DNA from: Bdellovibrio reynosensis
Lineage (GTDB): Bacteria > Bdellovibrionota > Bdellovibrionia > Bdellovibrionales > Bdellovibrionaceae
DNA length: 64,000 nt
Assembly (NCBI RefSeq): GCF_022814725.1
Contig: NZ_CP093442.1
Location: forward strand, 248,001 to 312,000
Direction: 5' to 3'
Positions 1 to 7,852 of this stretch are shown piece after piece (the first letter of the stretch is position 1; the number at the start of each line of letters is the position of its first letter). Made by a program: the position numbers and the translations under genes. Below the pieces are notes generated by a model. It was not told the origin of the DNA. It saw only the letters and a program-made list of their open reading frames with translations, and made no database searches.

Positions 1-68
1 AGAATCACAATCGGGCCTAAGAGGTATATGCCCACACGACGTAAATTTTGATTGTACTTGTCATTCAT
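1..68 (-). CDS. Partial CDS (N-terminus), probable membrane protein
   Basis: Only the first 22 codons are in the window, read leftwards from the ATG whose A is at 68. The peptide begins MNDKYNQNLRRVG and then turns hydrophobic (IYLLGPIVI), which suggests a first membrane segment after a short basic cytoplasmic tail. An AGGTG Shine-Dalgarno sequence lies at 73-77 with a 4-base spacer, which supports the start. The frame is open to the window edge. The family cannot be recognised from this fragment. Its ribosome-binding site overlaps an inverted repeat (75-107). Confidence 0.55.
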   Translation of the reverse strand, partial: MNDKYNQNLRRVGIYLLGPIVI

Positions 69-74
69 AAGACA

Positions 75-107
75 CCTACACATAAATTTTCTTATGTTTT
101 GTGTAGG
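75..107 (-). promoter_or_regulatory. Inverted repeat overlapping the ribosome-binding site of the leftmost gene
   Basis: CCTACAC at 75-81 pairs with GTGTAGG at 101-107, and an inner ATAA/TTAT pair can extend the stem past a bulge. Read on the minus strand this hairpin sits just upstream of the ATG at 68, and the AGG of its Shine-Dalgarno sequence (75-77) is part of the stem. It could control translation by hiding the site, or be a DNA operator. The structure is seen; the role is inferred. Confidence 0.35.
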
Positions 108-157
108 CTATAAAGGTAAATAATCTTAACCTGTGGGGCTACAGTGCGGGACCAGGA

Positions 158-904
158 TTACTCTCCGTACTTGTTCATTTCAAAGAACCACTGACTTTCT
201 TTTTCTGGATCTGTGGCTAATTCCTTGTACTCCCGTAATGAGGAGTCAATCTGTTCCTGAACCTTGGGGTCCTTAAAATCAATACGGTGGCGGGTTTGAT
301 GAACGAGTTGGGTCGCTGGTCCATACTCCATTTGAATTTTCGGAGCCGGCGGAAACTGCGACATAGTTTTCTTCCAGTCCTCAACCGACACAGCTTTGTT
401 TTCAATCGAAGGATCTAAAACGTAAGGTATTTGCTTTCCATCTTTTTCTACCAGAATCATGGGTGCTACGTGATTGTTCCAAGAAATGATTTCGCCTTTG
501 CGCGAGGGGTGGGGTACTCGTAGATGGGGTGATTTTTCATCGACAAAAGCAAAAGCCTTTAGCGGAGTCACGCCTTTTAATAACATCAAGCGCGACATCT
601 CATGGGCCCGCGCCTGGCATCCGGCCCAAGCAAACTCATAAGGTATATGACTTTGATTTTTTAAATCAGTAAAAAGACGTTGCGCATCTTCTTCGCTCAG
701 CGCTGTGACGGGCTTGTTGTCAAATTTTGATGCTTTGGCAGTACGAGGACTTAAGATCGTATCTTCAGGGCAAGGGCGGGCTTCGCTGCGATTTAAGTGG
801 CGAAGGGTTCCGTCAAGACCACTAGCAAACGAATGCAAAGTTTTATCCTCTGCCAAAGAACTGACGCTAAAAAGTAAAACACCCAGAATGAGTCCGAACT
901 TCAT
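158..904 (-). CDS. Secreted protein-glutaminase-like deamidase
   Basis: A 248-residue protein with a signal peptide ending near LAED (residue 18-19). Cys96 in GCQARAHEM, His145 in WNNHVAP and Asp164 in YVLDPSI have the order and rough spacing of the Cys-His-Asp triad of protein-glutaminases (Chryseobacterium type), which deamidate glutamine side chains in proteins using a papain/transglutaminase-like fold. The exported location would put it in the periplasm or outside the cell, possibly acting on prey or self envelope proteins. It is a single gene with a 64-base gap to the lipoprotein gene behind it. A transglutaminase-like peptidase of another family is the main alternative. Family call from motif reading only. 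Confidence 0.6.
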   Translation of the reverse strand: MKFGLILGVLLFSVSSLAEDKTLHSFASGLDGTLRHLNRSEARPCPEDTILSPRTAKASKFDNKPVTALSEEDAQRLFTDLKNQSHIPYEFAWAGCQARAHEMSRLMLLKGVTPLKAFAFVDEKSPHLRVPHPSRKGEIISWNNHVAPMILVEKDGKQIPYVLDPSIENKAVSVEDWKKTMSQFPPAPKIQMEYGPATQLVHQTRHRIDFKDPKVQEQIDSSLREYKELATDPEKESQWFFEMNKYGE

Positions 905-968
905 AACCAGCTTTTCGGAAAAATTCGGCGTTTTACCGAGGGGAATTTGTTAAAATCTTTGTTTCAAA

Positions 969-1814
969 TTAAGACATCTCTGCCACAGATCTAATTTTTT
1001 GGAGCTGGCTGACCTTTTCAAGCAAATTGTGCCGCAGTTCTTTTTTCTGGTCTGCGTTCAGCGTAGAGGCCATAGAAATAATCAGCTTTTTTAATCCACG
1101 GTTGTAATTTTTTAAAGCCTCTTGATATTCAGGCAGATTAAAACTTTGCGGCTTTTGCGTGAACTGCACTATAAACTGTTGCGCTTTTTCTGGTGATTGA
1201 TGGACGGCTTGGATAAACGCATTAAAGACAGCTTCTTTATTTTTAAGTTTTAAAGCTTTCGGGTAAGGGAAGTTGCGAAGATGATTGTCAATCAATGCTT
1301 TCTGTTCGGTATTTAATGGGCCCAAAAACATTTTAAAATATTTGTGATACTTTTCTTTTTGTTCCTCTTGATATTCTTTGAAGTCAGCAAGCTTTTCTTT
1401 TTCTTCATTTTGTTTTTCATAGAAAGCTTTCTTGAAATGTTCCAGCTGATTTTTATTTGTCGATGCTATAAATTCCACAGCCGTCACTGAAAACTGCGCA
1501 TAGAAATCTTCAAATACGTTTTGCCCCATGGAAAATAGCTTTTCTATGATGGCCTCATCCACGGTGTTTTTTTGCAACTGCTGTTCTAGCTTTTTAGCGT
1601 CGTCAATAATCTGGGGTATAACCGTGGCAGAAACCTTTTTAAAATCTTTATTCAAAGATTTTTTAAGTTCTTTGCTTTGCGTGTATGTCAGATTGAAGTA
1701 ATCATCGACCTTAGAAACGATAAAAGTGTCTGCCCAATTAAAGGCTAAATCTAAACGGCTGCACGAGGGTAAAACTAGAAAACCCAAAAGCAGAACTAGA
1801 ACATATTTAATCAT
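969..1814 (-). CDS. DUF6279-like lipoprotein
   Basis: A 281-residue predicted lipoprotein: hydrophobic leader followed by a lipobox LPSC with the lipidated Cys at residue 18. The start of the mature part (LAFNWADTFIVSKVDDYFNL followed by a Gln-containing helix) resembles the DUF6279 family, whose members have a tryptophan and a DDYF-L-xxQ pattern just after the lipid anchor. The rest is Lys/Glu-rich and looks all-helical, with coiled-coil-like stretches around residues 140-165. No catalytic motif is visible. The function of the family is unknown. A GGGGGA ribosome-binding site precedes the ATG. Confidence 0.6.
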   Translation of the reverse strand: MIKYVLVLLLGFLVLPSCSRLDLAFNWADTFIVSKVDDYFNLTYTQSKELKKSLNKDFKKVSATVIPQIIDDAKKLEQQLQKNTVDEAIIEKLFSMGQNVFEDFYAQFSVTAVEFIASTNKNQLEHFKKAFYEKQNEEKEKLADFKEYQEEQKEKYHKYFKMFLGPLNTEQKALIDNHLRNFPYPKALKLKNKEAVFNAFIQAVHQSPEKAQQFIVQFTQKPQSFNLPEYQEALKNYNRGLKKLIISMASTLNADQKKELRHNLLEKVSQLQKIRSVAEMS

Positions 1815-1909
1815 TTTTTCCCCCTTAAAAAGGTTAGCAAATGATCGTGCAACTAAGTGGATGTCCGTTGTGATCCTTTAGGAAACAAGACTCAAGTCAT
1901 ATCTTAAAT

Positions 1910-2794
1910 CTATAAAAACCTCAGAAATCTTATGACTCTGGTCACGTCTTCGCCCCGGCATTCAGATTCCTTGCAGCGATTAGATACGATGCACTCACCA
2001 CGTTCCACAAAGTCAGATTCTCCGCGCACAAGAATTCCTTCCATCACCCCGGTGGTGGCATTAAAAACGGCAGAGCCCGAATTTCCTCCGTAGGTATCAA
2101 GATTTGCGACAAAGAAGTCCGTCGGCGAGTTAGTTCGCACTCTAGCCCCGGCGGCAATTTTGGTTGGCAAGCCCAAGGGATGACCAATCACCACCAATGG
2201 TTCGCCGGTCTGAATGGTACCGCTTCGGCGTATAGCTGCCGGCGCATGGTTCAGAACTGCTCGGTCCAAACGAATCAAAGCGAAGTCAGATCCTGTGTCC
2301 AGAATTTCTGAATAGATAATCTCTTTGCATGAATAGATCTCGCTATTGCTGATTTCCCGTGGTTGGCGACTCTTTGTTTTTAAGGCATAACCAAAAACGA
2401 ACTTACTTGCTTGGCAGTCGTAAAGACTGCGCATGCAGTGCCCTGCCGTTGCAATGATATCCTTAGCGACTAAAACCCCAGAGCAGAAACCGGCATTTTC
2501 CTGCTCGCCGAAGGGTTCACTCGAACATAAGTTGTAATTTTCTTTAAACGTTTTAGCGGTGATGATGGAGGTGGTGGCTCGTTCGGTGATGCGCGCTGAT
2601 TTAATCAGTGCCACGGTAGAATCAGCTAATTTTTTCTGCAGTGGATTGGTGACTTCATAAAGATCTTTGCGATTGTCTTCACCGTAAATAACCCGTTCAT
2701 CGACTTCAGGTGTTTTATTAATAAGTGCTTCATGTTGTTCTGGTTGACAGGAAGTTATCAAAAAACAAACAAAAATTAACAATGAATGTTTCAT
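1910..2794 (-). CDS. Trypsin-like serine protease, lipoprotein
   Basis: A 294-residue chymotrypsin-fold (S1/V8-like) protease. The lipobox ITSC puts a lipidated Cys at residue 16, so it is probably anchored in an envelope membrane. The triad is readable: His119 in TAGHC, Asp170 in GSDFALIRLD and Ser239 in GGNSGSAV. The oxyanion motif is GNSGS rather than GDSGG, which is typical of Glu-specific/V8-like members and of bacterial trypsin-like peptidases with a short activation region. About 75 residues separate the anchor from the protease domain. Several extra Cys (90, 104, 127, 156 and the C-terminal group) could form disulfides. A GGAGG site precedes the ATG. Confidence 0.85.
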   Translation of the reverse strand: MKHSLLIFVCFLITSCQPEQHEALINKTPEVDERVIYGEDNRKDLYEVTNPLQKKLADSTVALIKSARITERATTSIITAKTFKENYNLCSSEPFGEQENAGFCSGVLVAKDIIATAGHCMRSLYDCQASKFVFGYALKTKSRQPREISNSEIYSCKEIIYSEILDTGSDFALIRLDRAVLNHAPAAIRRSGTIQTGEPLVVIGHPLGLPTKIAAGARVRTNSPTDFFVANLDTYGGNSGSAVFNATTGVMEGILVRGESDFVERGECIVSNRCKESECRGEDVTRVIRFLRFL

Positions 2795-2988
2795 ACTTTC
2801 CTCCTTATCGCGAGCGGCAATCGTGTCTGCGAGATATTGAGGTTCATGTCTCTATTTTCATCCCATTTTTGCCGAAAGGGTTAAGGTTCCTGATGAGACG
2901 TGGTGGAACACAATATGGACCAGGACTTAAGGTGTTCGTTGCCTAGAACTAGGTTCGTAAGAAAAGATGTGTGGGTACCGGAGGATTC

Positions 2989-3264
2989 ATGCTAGCGAAT
3001 AATGTAGCAGATCAAAATGAAGTAAGAGACCGCTTAGCAACCATATTAAAAGGTGTGATTCAAGAAATGACTTCTTGCCCGCACACCATCGAAGTCAGTT
3101 ACTTGATGGGTGATAAGACAACGATTTATAAAGTCGATTTGCCTCAGGAGTTCCGTGGTAAGCTGATCGGCGCTCAAGGTAAGAACATCACAGCTTTAAG
3201 AAACATCATCGCAGCCATGGGCGGGAATCATGGTTTCAGAGCTATTATTGAGCTTGTCGTATAG
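2989..3264 (+). CDS. KH-domain RNA-binding protein (KhpA-like)
   Basis: A 91-residue protein consisting almost entirely of one KH domain. The signature loop is readable in FRGKLIGAQGKNITALR (GxxG = GAQG), followed by the expected helix and last strand (FRAIIELVV). Such small KH proteins bind RNA, and KhpA pairs with KhpB in Gram-positive bacteria. An in-frame GTG at 2971 would add six residues, but a GGAGG sequence at 2980-2984 lies inside that extension and is placed for the ATG at 2989, so 2989 is preferred. The gene appears monocistronic, with a hairpin right after it. Confidence 0.8.
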   Translation: MLANNVADQNEVRDRLATILKGVIQEMTSCPHTIEVSYLMGDKTTIYKVDLPQEFRGKLIGAQGKNITALRNIIAAMGGNHGFRAIIELVV

Positions 3265-3270
3265 TGTCAT

Positions 3271-3295
3271 GTTCCTTTCTCTGATATAAAGGAAC
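3271..3295 (+). terminator. Hairpin after the KH gene, weak terminator candidate
   Basis: GTTCCTTT at 3271-3278 pairs with AAAGGAAC at 3288-3295 around a 9-base loop. It sits 7 bases after the stop codon. The following tract (CCTTTG) is a poor T-run, so intrinsic termination is only possible, not clear. Confidence 0.35.
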
Positions 3296-3363
3296 CCTTT
3301 GTAACTTTTCATGTTGAAATACTGCCGAGTTTTGCAACAATTCCCATCAGTTAGTGAGGGGAT

Positions 3364-4128
3364 ATGTCATCTAATAGATTCGGCGACCTGTTAAAAAGCA
3401 AGCTAGAGGATATTCAAAAAAAGAATCCGCGCTTTTCATTTCGATCCTTAGCAAAGAAGGTCGGCATTTCTCCGGGTTGTCTCAACGAACTTATGCATGG
3501 CAAACGACCGCTAAGTGAGTTTTACGCCAACAAAATCGTCCTTGGCTTAGAGTTAGATATTAACGAGCGAAACGAGATTTATTCATTGATCGCGACTCGT
3601 TCCCGCAAATTTGCTGTTCAAAAAACCCTCGAAGACCAAGAATTAGAAATGCTGACCCACTGGGAGCATTTCGCGATTTTAAATCTCTTCCGTATGAAAA
3701 ACTTTCAAGCCGAACCAGAATGGATTGCAGGACGGTTAGGTATCCCTGTTGAAAAAGCTGAAAACAGCCTGCAGTTATTAATGAACCTGGGCTTTATTAA
3801 GCGTAAGGGCAACTCCATTGCCCGGGCAGTGGCAAGCCTATCAACCACCACGGACATTCCCAGCCAGGCCCTGGTGAAGGCCCATATCTCTGATTTAAAA
3901 AAGGCCATCGACGTTTTACAGTCGACAACACCAGCAGTTCGTGATTTCTCCTCGATCACAATGGCGATCAATCCAGAAAAAATCGAAGAGGCTAAAAAAT
4001 TGATCAAAAAGTTCCGTCGTAAGTTCAGCATCCTTGTTGAAGAAGGCGATCAGACGGAAGTTTATAATTTGAATATTCAGTTTTTTCCACTGACTCGCCC
4101 TGAAAAGGATCCTGTGAATGTTATCTAA
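3364..4128 (+). CDS. TIGR02147-family HTH regulator-like protein
   Basis: A 254-residue protein. Residues 20-50 form a helix-turn-helix of the lambda-repressor type (FSFRSLAKKVGISPGCLNEL). The rest follows the TIGR02147/DUF4423 pattern seen in Fibrobacter and Bdellovibrionota: a second winged-helix-like part around residues 95-150 and a C-terminal segment with the ITMAINPEK pattern. These proteins often sit next to a gene for a secreted protein. Here the stop overlaps the start of the next gene by 11 bases, so the two are probably translationally coupled. DNA binding and regulation of the neighbour are inferred. A GAGGGG site precedes the ATG. Confidence 0.75.
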   Translation: MSSNRFGDLLKSKLEDIQKKNPRFSFRSLAKKVGISPGCLNELMHGKRPLSEFYANKIVLGLELDINERNEIYSLIATRSRKFAVQKTLEDQELEMLTHWEHFAILNLFRMKNFQAEPEWIAGRLGIPVEKAENSLQLLMNLGFIKRKGNSIARAVASLSTTTDIPSQALVKAHISDLKKAIDVLQSTTPAVRDFSSITMAINPEKIEEAKKLIKKFRRKFSILVEEGDQTEVYNLNIQFFPLTRPEKDPVNVI

Positions 4129-5425
4129 GATTTTCGTGAGTTTTTTGGCGTCGTTGACTTTAGTATCAGCGGCAAAGGCGTATATTGGCGGGGACGAAAA
4201 AGGAAATGGCGGAGTCGTTATCCGTTGTTCACGTCCCACTTTGAAGTATGAAGTGTTGGATCTTTTTGAAGGCCGTGCGGTTCATGGCATTGATCTTGAG
4301 TTTGAAGATGCGCCCACCTATTTCATGATGGTTGATAAACTTATTGACCGAATTGCGCGGGTGAACCCGTCAAGAGCGGGACTTTATCGCGGTTACCTGC
4401 TGGGTTGGGTAGGGGAAGCCCGCATGATTCCTGGAGTGGACTTTACCGAACTGCCTGACAAAGGCTGGGGCACAATTCCTAATGGTTGTGAATTGCGCCA
4501 GGCTGTCGTGCAATTTAAAAAAGCCAACCTGAATGGATTTAAATATTTTGTCAATGCTGACATTTGGGAATCTTTGGATGAAAAAAACAAAGCGGCCTTA
4601 GTCATGCACGAGTTTATTTATCGTGAAGGGCTTAAAGAAGAAAACGATTTTACCAGTTCCGTCGGTGTTCGTTACTTCAACGCAGTTGTTCACTCTGCTG
4701 CGATTAAAAATTTATCTTTAGCTAAATACTTTGATGTTTTACGCAATGTCGGCTTTCAAGCTGCTGATGCCCATGGCTACGGTATTCTTTTACATTCCGG
4801 CCGGCACAATGGACCTTCAGTGATGGGGACTTCTTACGCTGTCCTTTTTCATGATGAAAACAACATCGCCTCTGCAGTTCTGTCGGTGAAAAGTAATTCT
4901 CTTATGGTCGCCCATAATACCCGTCAGGCGATCACGTGTGGTCAGTCGGCCAGTGGAGTTGTGAATGAGATTAATTTTTATTTGAACAATACCCCGCGCG
5001 ACATCAAATTGAATTGCAACATCCGTTTTTCGCTGCAAAGTGAAAGTGGCATCAGCGCAGGTTCTATGCTTGGCAGTCATTTTACCTATCACCAAGAAGA
5101 CGGGTCATTAAACACGGTGCGCTCTTATTCACTAGTGGATCAACGGGTGAGTGCGGCTTTTAATTTTGGCAATGATAGAACGTTTTCAATCAATCGTGGG
5201 ATTGATAATAACGGAAAATATGTAGCCGGCTTTTTCCCATCGGGAGCAATTCGTTTCCTATGTATGGGACGCCATTTTACAGACTTAAGCACGAGTTGGA
5301 TTACGACGGATGATAATTCAAAAGTGACTTTAAATGATGGTCGCTTTGGCTATTCACCGTTGGTGCATTTTTCTGAAGATGGCTCTAAGGCGACGACTTC
5401 TAAAGTTGATTGCAATACCTGGTAA
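4118..5425 (+). CDS. Secreted protein with N-terminal GNGG motif, function unknown
   Basis: A 435-residue exported protein (signal peptide ending near AKA, residues 19-21). Right after the cleavage site is GGDEKGNGGVVIRC, a GNGG...C start shared, to my knowledge, by a set of Bdellovibrio secreted proteins. Around residue 160 is AALVMHEFIYREG, a helix with a His-Glu pair that could bind metal but is not a full HExxH. The C-terminal half is rich in beta-prone Ser/Thr/Asn segments. Its ATG lies inside the upstream TIGR02147 gene (11-base overlap), so both are made from one transcript. No activity can be assigned. Confidence 0.7.
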   Translation: MLSKIFVSFLASLTLVSAAKAYIGGDEKGNGGVVIRCSRPTLKYEVLDLFEGRAVHGIDLEFEDAPTYFMMVDKLIDRIARVNPSRAGLYRGYLLGWVGEARMIPGVDFTELPDKGWGTIPNGCELRQAVVQFKKANLNGFKYFVNADIWESLDEKNKAALVMHEFIYREGLKEENDFTSSVGVRYFNAVVHSAAIKNLSLAKYFDVLRNVGFQAADAHGYGILLHSGRHNGPSVMGTSYAVLFHDENNIASAVLSVKSNSLMVAHNTRQAITCGQSASGVVNEINFYLNNTPRDIKLNCNIRFSLQSESGISAGSMLGSHFTYHQEDGSLNTVRSYSLVDQRVSAAFNFGNDRTFSINRGIDNNGKYVAGFFPSGAIRFLCMGRHFTDLSTSWITTDDNSKVTLNDGRFGYSPLVHFSEDGSKATTSKVDCNTW

Positions 5426-5428
5426 AGC

Positions 5429-6172
5429 CTAGGGTTGTGTAAAAAGATTCATCACAACAACACAGAGCGCGCCTAAAACGAATTCTTTTTGAATTAGGTA
5501 GCGCATGTTGCTTTCTTTAAGCTTATGAAAAATCTCTTCCAAGGTCACACTGATCATCGCACCACCGGCAAACGCTAAGATGTAAGGTAGTGTTGCAGAG
5601 GTAAGGCCGGTAAAAATTCCCCCTAAAGTACCGCCAAGGATTTCCATCACGCCTGTTAAGAAGGCTCCGTAAAGAGCGGCCTTGCGTGAAAAGCCGATAG
5701 ATAAAAAAGCTGCTGCTGTAGCTAAGCCTTCTGGGAAATTTTGAAACATGATGGCGCCGACCACGGTCCAACCATTCGCAGCCGAAATAGAATCGGCACT
5801 GAGGGCAGCCCCTGACGCTAAACCTTCTGGCAAGTTATGCAACATCATGGCCGTTACAAAAAGCCACGCCCGTTTATGCAAATTCACTTGGGAAGGGGAA
5901 AAGTTATGGATCAAATGGCTAAGCCCATAGATCGAAGCGACTCCTAAAAAAATTGCCAATGAAACGCCCAACATACTTTTTGAAGTGCGATACGCGGGAG
6001 CAATCAGGTTAAAAGCAGAAGCCGCCAACATCATTCCGATGGCAAAATCCAAATTTAAACTTTTCCAGGGGTTCCAAGTTTTAGTTTCTTTTTTCAAAAT
6101 GGGTAATGCTCCAACCATCGTTGAAAGCCCAGTAATTAAACCGGCAAAAATTCCGTACCATGCATTACCCAT
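5429..6172 (-). CDS. ZIP-family metal transporter (ZupT-like)
   Basis: A 247-residue membrane protein with about eight predicted transmembrane segments. The two ZIP signature helices are clear: MLHNLPEGLASGAAL and MFQNFPEGLATAAAF, which carry the His/Asn/Glu metal ligands. ZIP proteins import zinc, iron or manganese into the cytoplasm. It follows the Dps-like gene by 9 bases, and the Dps stop codon forms part of its Shine-Dalgarno sequence (TAGGAG), so the two are an operon. The pairing of an uptake transporter with an iron-storage protein fits metal handling under stress. Metal specificity cannot be read from sequence. Confidence 0.85.
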   Translation of the reverse strand: MGNAWYGIFAGLITGLSTMVGALPILKKETKTWNPWKSLNLDFAIGMMLAASAFNLIAPAYRTSKSMLGVSLAIFLGVASIYGLSHLIHNFSPSQVNLHKRAWLFVTAMMLHNLPEGLASGAALSADSISAANGWTVVGAIMFQNFPEGLATAAAFLSIGFSRKAALYGAFLTGVMEILGGTLGGIFTGLTSATLPYILAFAGGAMISVTLEEIFHKLKESNMRYLIQKEFVLGALCVVVMNLFTQP

Positions 6173-6181
6173 AATTCGCTC

Positions 6182-6715
6182 CTATGACGACTTATGACTG
6201 CGGATCATCCACGCAGACTTCTCATGAAATTCTATCAAGTCTTCATATAAAACAATAGCACTAGCTTCTTCTGCTGCTTCCGCTGTTTCCCAACGAGTTT
6301 TCAGTTGCACAGCTAAGTTTGAATGATCTTGATTCATGATCTCAATCATTTGGTTTGCACTTAGCTTATTTGCAGGCATTTGTTCTAGATCTGACAGTCT
6401 TTCGAACTCGTCAAAAGATCCAGGTGATGTTTCTCTTAGTGAACGAATCATCTCGGCGGCGCGATCAACAAATTCAGCTATTTCTTCGTATTGCTCTTCA
6501 AAAAGTTTATGCAAAGAAAAGAATAAAGGACCTTCGACATTCCAATGACAGTATTGAGTTTTAAGCTGCAAAATATAAAGGTCAGACAAAGTCGCCTTTA
6601 AAGATTCAATGACTGGGGTTTTGTCGACAGCTCCAGAGGTTTGAGCACGAGGTGTGCTGCGGACCTTTCTCAGTTCGCTTCTATTTAGGCTCGAGCGCTC
6701 ACTTTCTTGTCTCAT
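6182..6715 (-). CDS. dps: Dps/ferritin-like DNA-protection protein
   Basis: A 177-residue Dps-family protein. The ferroxidase region reads QYCHWNVEGPLFFSLHKLF, followed by EQYEEIAEFVDRAAEMIR, the usual H, H, D and E positions of the inter-subunit iron site. The N-terminal 35 residues are an Arg/Ser/Lys-rich tail, typical of Dps proteins that bind DNA through a basic extension. Dps forms 12-mers that oxidise and store iron with peroxide and shield DNA. It is the first gene of a two-gene operon with the ZIP transporter. A GGAGG site lies upstream of the ATG. Confidence 0.85.
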   Translation of the reverse strand: MRQESERSSLNRSELRKVRSTPRAQTSGAVDKTPVIESLKATLSDLYILQLKTQYCHWNVEGPLFFSLHKLFEEQYEEIAEFVDRAAEMIRSLRETSPGSFDEFERLSDLEQMPANKLSANQMIEIMNQDHSNLAVQLKTRWETAEAAEEASAIVLYEDLIEFHEKSAWMIRSHKSS

Positions 6716-6778
6716 AAAATCCTCCTCAAGTATGAACCATCTATAGAATACACCTAAATGAATGAACTCATACAGGGT

Positions 6779-6795
6779 CCGGTGTCAGCAGACAC
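6779..6795. repeat. Short palindromic element (CCGGTGT...GACAC)
   Basis: GTGTC at 6782-6786 pairs with GACAC at 6791-6795 across a 4-base loop. It lies in the divergent gap between dps and pcm. A related element (CCGGTGT..CAG..GACAC) occurs at 9338-9357 in another intergenic gap, which hints at a small dispersed repeat family, though two copies are weak evidence. Confidence 0.3.
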
Positions 6796-6834
6796 AAGTT
6801 TGCGACTCACATTTTGCAGTTGCAAAATAAAAGC

Positions 6835-7503
6835 ATGGATTTACAAAGCTTACAAAAAAATCTAATCAAGAAATCCCAACCGCTTTCTAGCAAAATAGAA
6901 GAGGCCTTTTACAAATATCCACGCCATGAATTTGTTCCTGAGTATTCTTTGACCGAGGCATACCTAGATAGACCTTTGCCTTTGTGGGATAAACCTCCTT
7001 ATGCCTCGACTATTTCACAGCCTAGTTTTGTTTTAAGGATCCTAGAATATTTAAAGCTTGAGGAAGGGCAAAAGGTCTTTGAACTTGGAACGGGCAGCGG
7101 GTGGAACACCGCTTTGATGGCGCATCTGGTAGGCGACAAGGGGCATGTCGTCAGTGTTGAGGTGATACCGGAGCTTGCTCAGCGTGCGGAAAATATTGTG
7201 AAGAAGTTAAAAATTAAAAATATCAAAATTTTTGCCGGCGATGGTTTTGAAGGTTATCAGCCTGAGGCCCCTTATGATCGCGCCATTTTTACGGCGGGCT
7301 CAACCGAATTCCCAGAAAAGCTTTTTGATCAATTAAAAGAAGGCGGGCGCATGGTGTTCGTCCATGAAGCGCATTTTGGTTATGATCTCTTAGAAGTTAT
7401 TGAAAAAATTGACGGCAAACCGGTGATTCAAGAAACCGTTCCATGTTCTTTTGTTTCAGTCGTAAGAAAAAAAGAGTCCCGTCTTAACAACGGAACTCTT
7501 TAG
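6835..7503 (+). CDS. pcm: Protein-L-isoaspartate O-methyltransferase
   Basis: A 222-residue PCMT. It repairs damaged proteins by methylating L-isoaspartyl residues with S-adenosylmethionine in the cytoplasm. The family pattern is complete: SQPSFVLRILEYL, the SAM motif VFELGTGSGWNTALMAHL, acidic loop VVSVEVIPEL, and FAGDGFEGY. A TTG at 6814 would add seven residues; the ATG at 6835 was preferred as the stronger codon, though neither has a good Shine-Dalgarno site. The last ten codons coincide with a hairpin that works as a terminator for the genes coming from the other side. Confidence 0.85.
   Translation: MDLQSLQKNLIKKSQPLSSKIEEAFYKYPRHEFVPEYSLTEAYLDRPLPLWDKPPYASTISQPSFVLRILEYLKLEEGQKVFELGTGSGWNTALMAHLVGDKGHVVSVEVIPELAQRAENIVKKLKIKNIKIFAGDGFEGYQPEAPYDRAIFTAGSTEFPEKLFDQLKEGGRMVFVHEAHFGYDLLEVIEKIDGKPVIQETVPCSFVSVVRKKESRLNNGTL
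7471..7501 (-). terminator. Intrinsic terminator inside the 3' end of pcm
   Basis: AAGAGTCCCGT at 7472-7482 pairs with ACGGAACTCTT at 7490-7500 (one mismatch) around a 7-base loop. On the minus strand the stem is followed by a run of seven T, so it terminates the ompA-like/csbD-like transcript. On the plus strand no T-run follows. The whole element is inside the pcm coding sequence. Confidence 0.75.
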
Positions 7504-7522
7504 GTGAGCAGGGCCCGTTACA

Positions 7523-7843
7523 TTACGCCCGGAAATCTTCCTTAGGCTTTCTGTCGCGGTTGGCGGGCTTCTTAGGTTTTAATTCTAAGACGCGCTCCTT
7601 TTTTTCTTCAGTCAAAACAGGTTTGGTTTCTTCGGGCTCATCATAAAGATGATAGCGTGACGCGATTTCAGAAAACCGTTCACTGGCTTCATCTATTGCT
7701 AAGCCCACTTTTTTTTCAATAAGTTCCACGATGGACTCTGAATGGCCCCGGGTTCTTTCAAGATCCCGTTCCGTAAGCTCGTGCCATTTTTCCATGAGCT
7801 CACGTTTTAAGTCCGTCCAATGCGGAGGAAGATGTGTTGCCAT
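7523..7843 (-). CDS. CsbD-like small protein
   Basis: A 106-residue protein whose first 55 residues match the CsbD-like stress-protein layout: W followed by LKRELMEKWHELTERDL and a Gly-Ile-containing helix. CsbD-like proteins are general-stress proteins of unclear function. The C-terminal 35 residues are a charged Lys/Glu/Arg/Pro tail. The GTG two codons upstream overlaps the ribosome-binding site; AGGAGG with a 5-base spacer points to the ATG at 7843. It is only 9 bases behind the OmpA-family gene, whose stop codon runs into its Shine-Dalgarno sequence, so they form an operon. Confidence 0.65.
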   Translation of the reverse strand: MATHLPPHWTDLKRELMEKWHELTERDLERTRGHSESIVELIEKKVGLAIDEASERFSEIASRYHLYDEPEETKPVLTEEKKERVLELKPKKPANRDRKPKEDFRA

Positions 7844-7852
7844 AAACACCTC

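Noticed and set aside
2725-2946. 73-codon plus-strand frame upstream of the KH gene
   Set aside because: Begins inside the opposing protease gene, has no ribosome-binding site and an unconvincing composition.
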